This document shows positions 49,462-57,575 of a stretch of 64,000 nucleotides of DNA, one piece after another. The position numbers and the translations under genes were made by a program. The stretch comes from Nocardia alba NBRC 108234 (GTDB taxonomy: Bacteria > Actinomycetota > Actinomycetes > Mycobacteriales > Mycobacteriaceae), in NCBI RefSeq assembly GCF_001612665.1, contig NZ_BDAX01000019.1:248001-312000 (forward strand). The letters run 5' to 3'. The notes under the pieces are model-generated. The model ran no database searches. It saw nothing but the letters and a program-made list of their open reading frames with translations, and was not told the DNA's origin. The stretch's first letter is position 1. Every line of letters starts with the position of its first letter.

Positions 49462-51084
49462 ATGCTGACTTTTCGGGGGGGCGCCGCAGGCGCGCTAGCG
49501 CTCGCTGCGGCGGGTTTGCTCGTGGCCGCGCCGGTAGCCCACACGGAGCCCTCGACCTCCGGTGTTTCGATCACCGCCGACCTCACCCTCACCGAAACCG
49601 GTGTGCTCGAGGTCATCGAAACTGTCGCGGTACCCGCCGACGGAAATTTCACGATGTCGCTGCCGTTGCGCCTCAAGGTCGGTGACGACGTGGAACGGAT
49701 CTTCAAGGTCACCGATGTGACCGCGAGCGGTGCGGGCACCGCCACCACCGCCAACGACCAATTCATCGTCGAGGCGAAACCGGGCGAATCGAAGTTCACG
49801 TATACGGTGCACAACACCGTCTCCGACATGCCCGGCACACAGGTGTTCCACTGGCTCGGCGTGCTCAACGCCGATATCGCCGTGCTCGACGTCTCGGTGA
49901 TCAGCCCGAGCTTCCAAATGGGCATCGTGGACTGCAAACTCGGCTCCGCGGGCAATGCCAAGCCGTGCGCCGATGTCCACACCGAACCCGACGGCGTGCT
50001 CTTCCTGCACCAGACCGACCTGCGCAAGGGCGATGCCATCGACCTCACCTTGCAGATGCCCCCCGGCACCGTGCCCGCGAATGCCGATGTGCGCGGCGGC
50101 GGTACGGGCCCCTTCGCCTTCACCACACCTGTACTCGCGGCCTTCGGCGCCTTCCTGCTGGCCCTGGCGGGCATGGTTGCCTACGTGCTGCTGGCGCGCA
50201 AGCGCGCCGCCGCCGCGATAGCGGGCAGCGACACCTTCGATCCGCTGATCCAGCAGGCGGGCCGCGTCGAGTTCACCTCCCCCGACGGCGTGCTCCCCGG
50301 CGAGGCGGGCCTGATCATCGACGAGCACGCCGATCCGGTCGACATCGCCGCCACCGTCGTCGATCTCGCCGTCCGGCGCTACCTGTGGATCACCCCCGTG
50401 AACGCGCGCGGCGAAGACGATTGGCGCATCAGCAGAGTCAACGCCCCCGACGACCAGCTGCGCGAATACGAACGCACCGTCTACGACATGCTGCTCCCCG
50501 AGGGCACCGACGCCGTCGCCGTCCGCGAACTGCGCGCCCCCGGCCGCCTGCAACTGGACCCGATCCGCGCCGCCATGCGCAACGACGCCGTCGCCACCGG
50601 CGCCTTCGCCGACCCGAAACAGCGTGCCCTGCCCCGCTGGATCGGCGCCGCCCTGATCGCCCTCGGCCTGATCATCACCATCACCCTCGCCCTCACCGCA
50701 GGCCACGCCCTAGTCGGTGTGGCCATCGCCCTGGCAGGCGGAGCCGCCGTGCTGCTCCCCAACTACCTGCCCACCCGAACCCCCCTCGGCGACACCGTCG
50801 CAGGCCGAATCCGCGCCATGCACCGCGGCCTCGACACCGTTGTCCGCGACCGGATCCCGCCCATCGACCAGGAAACGATCTTCTCCCGCGCCCTCCCGTA
50901 CACGGTGATCAGCGGCCGCGCCGACAACTGGATCCGCACCTTCCGCGACATGAACCCCGCCGACGACTCACAACCAGGCCTCTACTGGTTCGCCGGCTAC
51001 GACCGAGACCCCAACCTCCACCGCTTCGCCGCCCAATTCCCCTTCTTCATCACAGCATTGGAAGGCGCCTTCAACCCCCACTGA
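49462..51084 (+). CDS. DUF2207 membrane protein
   Basis: The 540-residue protein has a signal peptide (GALALAAAGLLVAAPVAHTEPS) and an extracellular beta-rich DUF2207 domain with the characteristic VSITADLTLTETGVLEVIETVAVP opening. A membrane helix follows near residue 215 (TPVLAAFGAFLLALAGMVAYVLLA), then a cytoplasmic wHTH-like segment (IAATVVDLAVRRYLWI), a second hydrophobic pair (IGAALIALGLIITITLALTAGHALVGVAIALAGGAAVLL), and a cytoplasmic tail (WFAGYDRDPNLHRFAAQFPFF). This is the usual plan of the family, whose function is unknown. It is transcribed alone, divergently from the zinc peptidases, and ends before an AT-poor tandem repeat. Confidence 0.88.
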   Translation: MLTFRGGAAGALALAAAGLLVAAPVAHTEPSTSGVSITADLTLTETGVLEVIETVAVPADGNFTMSLPLRLKVGDDVERIFKVTDVTASGAGTATTANDQFIVEAKPGESKFTYTVHNTVSDMPGTQVFHWLGVLNADIAVLDVSVISPSFQMGIVDCKLGSAGNAKPCADVHTEPDGVLFLHQTDLRKGDAIDLTLQMPPGTVPANADVRGGGTGPFAFTTPVLAAFGAFLLALAGMVAYVLLARKRAAAAIAGSDTFDPLIQQAGRVEFTSPDGVLPGEAGLIIDEHADPVDIAATVVDLAVRRYLWITPVNARGEDDWRISRVNAPDDQLREYERTVYDMLLPEGTDAVAVRELRAPGRLQLDPIRAAMRNDAVATGAFADPKQRALPRWIGAALIALGLIITITLALTAGHALVGVAIALAGGAAVLLPNYLPTRTPLGDTVAGRIRAMHRGLDTVVRDRIPPIDQETIFSRALPYTVISGRADNWIRTFRDMNPADDSQPGLYWFAGYDRDPNLHRFAAQFPFFITALEGAFNPH

Positions 51085-51168
51085 CCCACCCTGATCCCAA
51101 CCGGCGCGCGACAACCGCGCGCGCCGGTTCGACCAGACAGCCGCGCAACCAACCACCCCGCACGCCCA

Positions 51169-51389
51169 AAGTCCGCCCGGCCACCACACTCCCAGCGAAC
51201 CGCGCACCCCCAAGTCCGGCCAGCTACCGCACTCTTAGCTACACCGCACCCCCAAGCTCGGCCGACTACCGCACTCCCAGCGAAACCGTGCACCCCAAGT
51301 CCGGCCGACTACCGCACTCCCAGCGAAACCGTGCACCCCAAGTCCGGCCAGCTACCGCACTCCCAGCCACACCGCATACCCCAAATCCG
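51169..51389. repeat. 43-bp tandem repeat, five copies
   Basis: Units beginning AAGTCCG or a close variant start at 51169, 51212, 51254, 51297 and 51340, with a partial sixth at 51383. Each has the core CTACCGCACTCCCAGC. The 42-43 bp period is not a multiple of three, so it is not a coding repeat. It lies in the 527-bp gap after the DUF2207 gene, where no gene is seen. Confidence 0.9.
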
Positions 51390-51452
51390 CCATGACCGCC
51401 CTACCAGCCCCGCCCCCGCGACCCCTAGGGAGCGGCGGCCACGAAGTGGCCG

Positions 51453-51544
51453 GTCCGCGGCCGGGCCGCCGGTTAGCCGCCGGGGCGCAAGCGACGAAGG
51501 AGCAAGCCCCGGTGGCTAACCGGCGGCCCCCAGGGGCCGCGGAC
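51453..51544. repeat. Palindromic intergenic element, copy D
   Basis: GTCCGCGGCC (51453-51462) pairs with GGCCGCGGAC (51535-51544), GGGCCGCCGGTTAGCC (51463-51478) with GGCTAACCGGCGGCCC (51514-51529), and GGGGC with GCCCC. The loop contains GCGACGAAGGAG (51491-51502), identical to part of the loop of copy B at 32.6 kb. Like copy B it lies between convergent genes (DUF2207 and ROK). Confidence 0.8.
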
Positions 51545-51611
51545 ACGCGCGCGCCAGCGCGCCAATAAACACAGCGTCAAACCGCCTGGGACTACCGCCC
51601 CTCGGTCATCC

Positions 51612-52892
51612 CTAAACCCGACGAACAGCCGCCAACGGATCCGCATACAACGCACTCAACGAAGTAACCACAGCCGCGAACTCCTGAACCTTCCCCCCGA
51701 ACCCGCTGACCCGAATGTCGGTAGCGGCCAACTGCGTACTCTGCGAAAACGCCCGAGCCACATGCCCCAATGCAGGCCGATACCCCGTAAAAGCCTGCCC
51801 ACCCAACACAACTCGATCCGGATTCAACATGTCGCGAACCAAGGCGACAGTCTGTCCCAGCATCGTCGCCCGCTCGGCGAGCAATTCCCGCGCCGACTCC
51901 GACCCCGACTCCGCCGCCCGATAAAGGTCGTTGATCGTCGTACCAGCAGTCCCGTTGTGCGCCGGGATGATTCCGCGACCGACAGCCCGAGCTTGCAGCG
52001 CCCGATCACCGACGGTCACTTCCAAGCACCCACGCCGCCCGCATGTGCACTGCACATCGGAGCCCGTCGGCAGATGCGCGATCGACCCCGGCCCATTGCT
52101 AGGTGTGTGTACGCGACCGTCGAGAGTGACGGCGATCCCCGCGGTCTCACGCACGTAGAAGTAGAGGCTGCTGCCGTGCTGGGCAGCGGGAAGTTCGGTG
52201 TCGGGCTCGGGTCGGCGCGCGTCGAAGGTCGGCAGCAGCAGTTCGGAGGCCGCCATGGCCTCGACGTGCGGTGCGACGGAGACCGGCAGCTCGAGCACAT
52301 CGCCGAGGACCTGCCCGATCGGCGCGCCCTTCCATTCCAGCTTCGGGTGGTCGACCACACCGCTCTGCGGATCCACCCGCCCACCGATGGCGACGCCGGC
52401 CCACAGCGGTGTCCGCCGGTGCCAGCGCTGCAGGAACGCCTTGGCGCTGCGTGCGACGGTGGTGACCGCGAATTCCTGCCCGGTTTTCGGTGTCGCGATG
52501 GCGAGTCCGCCGAGAATTCGACCACGCAGGTCAGCGGCGACGATCTTCGTCGCCTCGGCGCCGATGTGGATGCCGAGCGTGAGGTACGCGTCGTGATCGA
52601 TCTCGAAGGGCACGCGCGGCCTGCCGACTGCGCCCGCGGCGGTCAGGTCGGGCCGCTCGCGCAGCAATCCCGCCGAAAGCAGTGATGCCACTTGCCGATT
52701 CACGGTGGCGATACTCAGTCCGGTCGCCCGCGCGGCGTTGTCGCGCGAGACCGGGCCCGAGGCGGCGGTGCGCAGCACCGCGGCGGCGGGGTTGTCGCTA
52801 CGCCGCAGCTCAGGCGGCACAACGGGGCGGGAAACGCGAGAGCGACCTGCGCTCGTCCGGGAGACGGGGCGATCGATGATGGGAGCAGACAT
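51612..52892 (-). CDS. ROK-family transcriptional regulator
   Basis: The 426-residue protein has an N-terminal winged helix-turn-helix (SRDNAARATGLSIATVNRQVASLLSAGLL) and a ROK domain with an actin-like fold. The glycine-rich sugar site reads GVAIGGRVD, and the zinc motif reads CTCGRRGCLE with a preceding His (GSIAHLPTG). ROK repressors usually sense sugars or phosphosugars. The gene is preceded, on the same strand, by a leaderless small ORF ending in cysteines and by an intrinsic terminator only 16 bases before its AAGGAA-ATG. Its expression may therefore respond to amino acid (Cys) supply, which would be unusual for a ROK regulator. The ligand is unknown. Confidence 0.93.
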   Translation of the reverse strand: MSAPIIDRPVSRTSAGRSRVSRPVVPPELRRSDNPAAAVLRTAASGPVSRDNAARATGLSIATVNRQVASLLSAGLLRERPDLTAAGAVGRPRVPFEIDHDAYLTLGIHIGAEATKIVAADLRGRILGGLAIATPKTGQEFAVTTVARSAKAFLQRWHRRTPLWAGVAIGGRVDPQSGVVDHPKLEWKGAPIGQVLGDVLELPVSVAPHVEAMAASELLLPTFDARRPEPDTELPAAQHGSSLYFYVRETAGIAVTLDGRVHTPSNGPGSIAHLPTGSDVQCTCGRRGCLEVTVGDRALQARAVGRGIIPAHNGTAGTTINDLYRAAESGSESARELLAERATMLGQTVALVRDMLNPDRVVLGGQAFTGYRPALGHVARAFSQSTQLAATDIRVSGFGGKVQEFAAVVTSLSALYADPLAAVRRV

Positions 52893-52907
52893 ATGAAGTT
52901 CCTTGCC

Positions 52908-52933
52908 AAAAATCCCGTTATCTCAACGGGATT
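52908..52933 (-). terminator. Intrinsic terminator/attenuator before the ROK gene
   Basis: On the minus strand AATCCCGTT-GAGAT-AACGGGATT forms a perfect 9-bp stem with five-base loop, followed directly by TTT. It lies 40 bases after the stop of the small cysteine ORF and 15 bases before the ROK start codon, so it could block ROK transcription or translation unless an alternative fold forms. Confidence 0.75.
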
Positions 52934-52973
52934 GCCTACACGTGGGGCGTGGCAGCTCGCGAACCTGGGGGGC

Positions 52974-53081
52974 TCAGCTGCAGGAGCAGGAACGACACAG
53001 TTCGCGCGTCAACGGCAACCGTAGGCCCAGAGCGGCGGTCACGTACGTGACCCGCTGGGCGGCGAGATGGTTGCTGGACAT
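52974..53081 (-). CDS. Leaderless small ORF with cysteine-rich end (candidate leader peptide)
   Basis: A 35-codon ORF begins MSSNHLAAQ and ends TRELCRSCSCS. It has three Cys codons among its last seven (TGT, TGC, TGC). Its ATG is seven bases after a TAACTT -10 box (53089-53094), so the mRNA should start at or just before the ATG with no Shine-Dalgarno. In mycobacteria, leaderless short ORFs with Cys runs are known to act as cysteine-responsive attenuators. Here the terminator and the ROK regulator gene follow. A perfect 16-bp palindrome (GGTCACGTACGTGACC, 53037-53052) lies within the ORF and could be an operator or RNA fold. That it works as a leader peptide is inferred. Confidence 0.6.
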   Translation of the reverse strand: MSSNHLAAQRVTYVTAALGLRLPLTRELCRSCSCS

Positions 53082-53088
53082 AACAATC

Positions 53089-53094
53089 AAGTTA
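53089..53094 (-). promoter_or_regulatory. -10 box of the small cysteine ORF
   Basis: TAACTT on the minus strand lies seven bases before the ATG at 53081, which predicts a leaderless transcript reading through the small ORF toward the ROK gene. Confidence 0.6.
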
Positions 53095-53199
53095 ACACCT
53101 AATTCCGACCCATCCAAGCCGAATCGGCGAATTGTGCGCTGTGGCACATCATTGCCGCAGGTCAGCGGGGTTCATGACAGGCGTAATGGGTGTCAACAC

Positions 53200-53240
53200 G
53201 AAACCCCCTGCGGGGAACCGAAGCTCCCGCAGGGGGTTTC
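53200..53240 (-). terminator. Terminator of the exported glycine-zipper gene
   Basis: GAAACCCCCTGCGGG (53200-53214) and CCCGCAGGGGGTTTC (53226-53240) form a perfect 15-bp stem with an 11-base loop, 16 bases after the stop codon at 53257. The minus-strand stem ends in GGGTTTC, giving a short T-run. Confidence 0.88.
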
Positions 53241-53256
53241 ACCGATCCGGTCGGAC

Positions 53257-53961
53257 TTACTTGGCCGGGGCGGTGAAGGGGGCGTTGATGGTGGAGAAGT
53301 ACTGGATCGCAGCACCGATCGCGACCGGGGCGGTGATCAAGATCTGGCCCAGGATGACGCCGAGGGCGCCGATGGTGGTGGCGCCGACGAGGCAGCCACC
53401 GATGCCGCCGGGGGCAGCGCCGACCAGCGCGCCCAGGACGCCACCGGCGATCAGGCCGCCGGCCGCACCCGCTACGCAACCGATGGCAGCGCCGCCGAGG
53501 CCGCCGACCAGGGTGCCGATCGCGGCACCGAGCGAGATGGTGGAGGTCAGACGGCTCCAGGCGGCCTGCTCACGCTCGTACTCGGTCTTCCAGGGAGCCT
53601 TGTCCTCGTAGGGGAGGGCGACGGGCTTGTAGACGGCCTTGGCCGGGTCCAGCTGCGGGGTCAGCGTGGCGGTGTTGCCCGAGATCTCGGCCGCGATGGG
53701 CAGCTCGAACTCGTCGAGGCGGAAGCTCAGGGCGGTGCCGGCGACGACGGTGCCGTTGGCGGCCTTGATCTTGAAGACGCCGTTCTCTTCGACCAGCGAG
53801 CCCGCATCCGTGGTGATGACAGCCTTGGCGTCGTCGACGACCTCGGCGGAGTAGTTGATCGCGGCGGCCTCTTCGGCCGGCGCGGCGTTCACGGTGCCTG
53901 CCGTGATGCCAGTAGCCACGGTCAGGAGCGCCGCGACCACGGCGAACTTCCTCATCTTCAT
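53257..53961 (-). CDS. Exported glycine-zipper hypothetical protein
   Basis: The 234-residue protein has a Sec signal (FAVVAALLTVATGITAGTVNAAPA), a beta-rich middle region (FKIKAANGTVVAGTALSFRLDEFELPIAAE) and a C-terminal hydrophobic half dense in glycine and alanine (GAAIGTLVGGLGGAAIGCVAGAAG onward) forming glycine-zipper helices able to enter or span membranes. Two cysteines lie in the hydrophobic part. Proteins of this style are common in Nocardia and near relatives and are uncharacterised; a cell-envelope or pore-forming role is possible. It stands alone, with a strong terminator downstream. An alternative start two codons in (second Met) is possible. Confidence 0.8.
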   Translation of the reverse strand: MKMRKFAVVAALLTVATGITAGTVNAAPAEEAAAINYSAEVVDDAKAVITTDAGSLVEENGVFKIKAANGTVVAGTALSFRLDEFELPIAAEISGNTATLTPQLDPAKAVYKPVALPYEDKAPWKTEYEREQAAWSRLTSTISLGAAIGTLVGGLGGAAIGCVAGAAGGLIAGGVLGALVGAAPGGIGGCLVGATTIGALGVILGQILITAPVAIGAAIQYFSTINAPFTAPAK

Positions 53962-54067
53962 AAAACTGCCAATCCCTCATCTGTTTGTGGAGCCGTTCGA
54001 GAAACAAGCTTCGAGCAGATCCACCCTCGTGACGAGGGAAAAAAACAGCTAGATCTTAACTAAATAT

Positions 54068-54646
54068 TCATTTCGAGGCTTTGGCCGCCGCCTTGGCCTG
54101 CTTCTTGAATTCCCTTACTTCCGATAATGTTTCCGCATCGACGACATCGGCGACCGAGCGTCGCGACCCGTCGTCGCCATACGCGCCTGCCGCTTCTCGC
54201 CAGCCGCTCGGCCGTACGCCACGTTGTTTCCCGAGTAGCGCGAGAAAGATCTTCGCCTTCTGCGCCCCGAACCCCGGCAGGTCCTGTAACCGGCGGAGCA
54301 CCTCCGCGCCATCGGGGTCGCCCGCGGTCCAGATCTGCGCAGGTACGCCGTCATAATGCTCGATCACGTACTGGGCGAGCGCCTGCGCCCGTCGCGCCAT
54401 CGACCGCCCATAGCGGTGAATCGCCGGTGGGGTGGCCGCGAGTTCCTCGAATTCGGCCGGATCCGCTTCGGCGATGCGGCGCAGGTCGAATCCGTCCATG
54501 CGCTCAGCAAGTTTGCGCGGCCCACGAAACGCGTGCTCCATCGGGTACTGCTGGTCGAGCAACATCCCCAGCAGCAACGCGAAATCGTCGATGCTGAGAA
54601 GTTCATCGGCCTCGGATTCCTGAGCGAGACACAGCGTGCGAGTCAT
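54068..54646 (-). CDS. HhH-GPD-type base excision repair protein
   Basis: The 192-residue protein belongs to the small actinobacterial HhH-GPD family. It contains LLGMLLDQQYPMEHAFRGPRKLAERM at the start and the helix-hairpin-helix LPGFGAQKAKIFLALLG with the Gly-rich hairpin that holds DNA. Relatives are DNA glycosylases removing damaged bases; the damage type is not predictable and no iron-sulfur Cys motif is present. The ATG at 54646 (TRTLCLAQES) was chosen; the longer frame to 54709 would overlap the divergent methyltransferase start. The C-terminus is Lys/Ala-rich. Confidence 0.85.
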   Translation of the reverse strand: MTRTLCLAQESEADELLSIDDFALLLGMLLDQQYPMEHAFRGPRKLAERMDGFDLRRIAEADPAEFEELAATPPAIHRYGRSMARRAQALAQYVIEHYDGVPAQIWTAGDPDGAEVLRRLQDLPGFGAQKAKIFLALLGKQRGVRPSGWREAAGAYGDDGSRRSVADVVDAETLSEVREFKKQAKAAAKASK

Positions 54647-54686
54647 ACATTCATCGTGACACATTTCCCCAGTAGCCTCTGAGTCC

Positions 54687-55538
54687 ATGCTTACGAGGAC
54701 TGCTCCCACTCTGGCGGTACGAATGACCGACTACACCCCACGACCGGCTCGCTTCGATCAAGCGGCCCGGGATCAGCTGATCGACGCCCATGATCTGGAA
54801 GTCACCCAGCCCGGCATGCGGGCGCTCGGCTCCTGGAGTCACGCCGCGCTGGCGCTGCGGCCCGGCGAGAACGCCCTCGATATCGGGTCCGGCACCGGAT
54901 CCGAGGTGATCACCTTCGCCGAGGAGGTCGGGCCGCACGGCACCGCGATCGGCGTCGAACCGGATCCGAATCTGCTGGCCTCGGCGCAGCGCCGTGCGGT
55001 CGAGTCCGGGTCGAGCGCCCGCTTTGTCTCCGGCGACGCCTACGGCCTGCCCTTCGGCGCCGACACCTTCGACGCGGTGCTGTGTGAGCGGGTGTTCCAG
55101 CACCTCACCGCACCCGCGCGGGCAGCGGCCGAGATCGCCAGGGTGCTGCGGCCCGGCGGGCGCGCGGTGGTGGTGGACTGCGACTGGGCCACCGCGATCG
55201 TCCATCCCGGCAACCCGCGGGTGGCGAGCACGGTGATCGACACCCTGATTTCCGCCACCACCAATCCGCTGTCGGGCCGCCGACTCGCCGGGCTGCTCAG
55301 CGGCACCGGCCTGGTGGTCGACGAGATCGGCTCACACGCGCTGGTGCAGGACCGAACGGTCGGCGCCGGAGCGCTGGTCCGCCGAATCGCGGACCTGGCC
55401 GCGCTGCGCGGGGCGATCACCCCCACCGAACGCGACCAACTCCTCGCCGACCTCCAAGCAGGCGCGGACCGGGGTGACATCCACATCTCCGTCACGCTGT
55501 TCGGCGCCCTCGTCCGAAAGCCGACCCGGACTGGATAA
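54687..55538 (+). CDS. Class I SAM-dependent methyltransferase
   Basis: The 283-residue protein has SAM motif I ALDIGSGTGSEVITFAEEVG, motif II-like GVEPDPNLLASAQRRA, acidic motif FVSGDAYGLPFGADTFDAVLCERVFQH and motif III IARVLRPGGRAVVVDCDW. It is most like the UbiE/COQ5-type general methyltransferases; the substrate is unknown. TAGCCT lies eight bases before the ATG at 54687, fitting a near-leaderless start; the in-frame ATG at 54723 (TDYTPRPARF) is an alternative. It is divergent from the DNA repair gene with only 40 bp between their starts and may share regulation with it. Confidence 0.85.
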   Translation: MLTRTAPTLAVRMTDYTPRPARFDQAARDQLIDAHDLEVTQPGMRALGSWSHAALALRPGENALDIGSGTGSEVITFAEEVGPHGTAIGVEPDPNLLASAQRRAVESGSSARFVSGDAYGLPFGADTFDAVLCERVFQHLTAPARAAAEIARVLRPGGRAVVVDCDWATAIVHPGNPRVASTVIDTLISATTNPLSGRRLAGLLSGTGLVVDEIGSHALVQDRTVGAGALVRRIADLAALRGAITPTERDQLLADLQAGADRGDIHISVTLFGALVRKPTRTG

Positions 55539-55583
55539 CCCCGATCTGCCCCTCAGCCTCGCCGGCGATCCAACGATCGAGCT

Positions 55584-56867
55584 CTAGAGCAATTTCTCCG
55601 TCGCTGCCAACAGCACGCAGGTCGCCAATCCCTCCATCGCCTTCTCCAGTTCCGGCAGCTGGGGGAAGCTGGGGGCGATGCGGATGTTCTTGTCCTCGGG
55701 ATCCTTGCCGTACGGGAAGGCCGAGCCGGCGGCGGTGAGCGCGATGCCTGCATCCTTGGCCAGCGCGATCACCCGGGCCGCGGTGCCGTCGAGCACGTCG
55801 AGGCTGATGAAGTAGCCGCCCTTCGGCTCGGTCCACGACGCCACCTTCGACGCGCCGAGGCGGTCCTCGAGGATGCGGCGCACGAGCGCGAACTTGGGTT
55901 CCAGCAGCGCGCGATGCTTCTGCATGTGCTCGCGCACGCCCTCGGCGTCGCTGAAGAACCGCAGGTGCCGCAGCTGGTTCACCTTGTCGGGGCCGATGCT
56001 CTTCTTCGCGGCGTGCGACAGGTACCAGTCGACGTTGGCCTGCGACGCACCGAAGAAGCTCACGCCCGCACCGGCGAAGGTGATCTTGGAGGTCGACGCG
56101 AACACCAGCGGACGGTTCGGGTTGCCCGCCGCCTCGGCCAGGCCGAGTACATCGATGACCGGCGCCGCGGTGTCGGTGAGCGGGTGCACCGCGTAGGCGT
56201 TGTCCCAGAACAGGCGGAAGTCCGGTGCCGCGGCGGGCAGCGAAACCAGCTCGCGGACAATCTCTTCCGAGTAGACGACACCGGTGGGATTGGAGTAGTT
56301 CGGCACCGCCCACAGGCCCTTGATCTGCGGGTCGTTCGCCAGCAGCGCCGCGATGGCGTGCACGTCGGGGCCGTCGTGGCGCATCGGGATGGTGATCATC
56401 TCGATGCCGAGCGCCTCGGTGATGGCGAAGTGGCGGTCGTAGCCGGGGGCCGGGCACAGCCACTTGATCGGCTCATCGCCGACCCAGCGGCGCGGGGAAT
56501 CGGGGGTGCCGTAGAGCATCGCGAACGCGATGATGTCGTGCATGATCTCGAGGCTGGCGTTGTTGCCCGCCACCAATCGCTCGACGGGGATGCCGAGCAG
56601 ATCACCGAAGATCGCGCGCAGTTCCGGCAGGCCGTTGAGGCCGCCGTAGTTGCGGCAGTCGGTGCCGGAACCATCGCGGAAGTCACCGTCGCCCGGCAGC
56701 GAGAGCAGCGACGAGGACAGATCGAGTTGCTCCGACGAGGGCTTACCTCTGGTGAGGTCCAGCGTGAGCTTCTCAGTTTTGAGCGTCGCGTAATTCGCGG
56801 TCTGGGACTCGTGCTCGGACACGAGTTCCTCGTGGCTCATCAAACCGATCTGCGTTTGCCGGGGCAT
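55584..56867 (-). CDS. PLP-dependent aminotransferase (Rv3722c-like)
   Basis: The 427-residue class I/II fold aminotransferase matches the M. tuberculosis Rv3722c type, characterised as an aspartate aminotransferase important for nitrogen metabolism. Visible blocks are LDLTRGKPSSEQLDLS, LVAGNNASLEIMHDII (PLP phosphate region), YSNPTGVVYS, DNAYAVHPL and the PLP lysine in FASTSKITFAGAGVSFFG. The ATG at 56867 follows AAAGG by about nine bases; the longer frame to 56927 was rejected. Synteny with the dnaX region of mycobacteria supports the assignment, and the 4.5S RNA gene lies just upstream on the same strand. Confidence 0.9.
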   Translation of the reverse strand: MPRQTQIGLMSHEELVSEHESQTANYATLKTEKLTLDLTRGKPSSEQLDLSSSLLSLPGDGDFRDGSGTDCRNYGGLNGLPELRAIFGDLLGIPVERLVAGNNASLEIMHDIIAFAMLYGTPDSPRRWVGDEPIKWLCPAPGYDRHFAITEALGIEMITIPMRHDGPDVHAIAALLANDPQIKGLWAVPNYSNPTGVVYSEEIVRELVSLPAAAPDFRLFWDNAYAVHPLTDTAAPVIDVLGLAEAAGNPNRPLVFASTSKITFAGAGVSFFGASQANVDWYLSHAAKKSIGPDKVNQLRHLRFFSDAEGVREHMQKHRALLEPKFALVRRILEDRLGASKVASWTEPKGGYFISLDVLDGTAARVIALAKDAGIALTAAGSAFPYGKDPEDKNIRIAPSFPQLPELEKAMEGLATCVLLAATEKLL

Positions 56868-57037
56868 CCTGGGCAGCCTTTCGAAGCAAGCAAGGGGGGT
56901 GCACGCTGTGCGTGCTGACAGCCGCAACGTTACCCGGCGAATGCGCGGAATCGGCGGGGTATCGGGGCTGGGATCAGGCTCGCACGCTGCGAAGGTGCGT
57001 AGGCCGATCAGTCACAGCGGGGACCCCTGGAAATAAA

Positions 57038-57125
57038 GGGGACCCCGCGCACCCGGCAGAGCCCGTTGACCCTTGCTGCCTTCCGGCCCTGGGGGAGTTC
57101 ACAGGATGCTCGCCGCGCGGGATCC
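57038..57125 (-). ncRNA. ffs: Signal recognition particle 4.5S RNA
   Basis: The minus strand contains the SRP core CAGGGCCGGAAGGCAGCAAGGGTCA with the GGAA tetraloop and conserved internal loop bases. The ends GGATCCCGCGC and GCGCGGGGTCC pair, with one G-U, closing a hairpin of about 90 nt. This small RNA binds Ffh to target nascent membrane proteins. The exact ends are approximate. Confidence 0.93.
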
Positions 57126-57154
57126 GTCGGCCAGTGTAGCGGTTGTTCTCGGTA

Positions 57155-57480
57155 CTAGCGATTCCGGTCGTCGAACAGCAGGTCGGCGGCGCGCGTGCGT
57201 ACCTCGACCCGGCCGTGGTCGCCGTGGTCGCCGGCGAGGAAGTGATTGTCGATGGTGGCGCAGCGGGCCGGCTTCGACCTCGTCGGGATCTTCGCAGAAC
57301 ACGCTGATTATTCGGCGCAACAACGTTATTCGCGGGTTGTCCACGCGAGAACCGGTTTTCGGATCGAGGTATGGATGCGTTCGGCCAGTACCTCGATCTG
57401 CGCGGCCCAGCGTGTTCCACCTCATATCCGTCACCGACGAAGACGCCCTGACCTGTCGTTACTCGAGTGAACGCGACCGT
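57155..57480 (-). pseudogene. Possible decayed coding region between ffs and the 57576 gene
   Basis: On the minus strand, protein-like stretches lie in different frames. One holds WAAQIEVLAERIHTSIRK followed by a stop, another VFCEDPDEVEAGPL, and a third ends DHGRVEVRTRAADLLFDDRNR with a stop at 57155. They would need at least two frameshifts to join. I do not recognise the parent family. No intact gene is seen on either strand in this roughly 450-bp gap. Confidence 0.25.
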
Positions 57481-57575
57481 ATACCCGCCGCGCTGACGGT
57501 GACGCTGGCTACGATCTATCCGATATCGGCAGTGGGGGTTCGGCGTTCCCCATAACTGGAGAGGGGGGCCCGATC

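Noticed and set aside
52903..54063. A 386-codon plus-strand frame over the ROK upstream region and the exported protein gene
   Set aside because: Most of it is antisense to the glycine-zipper gene, whose signal peptide and terminator are clear; the rest covers the minus-strand leader ORF.
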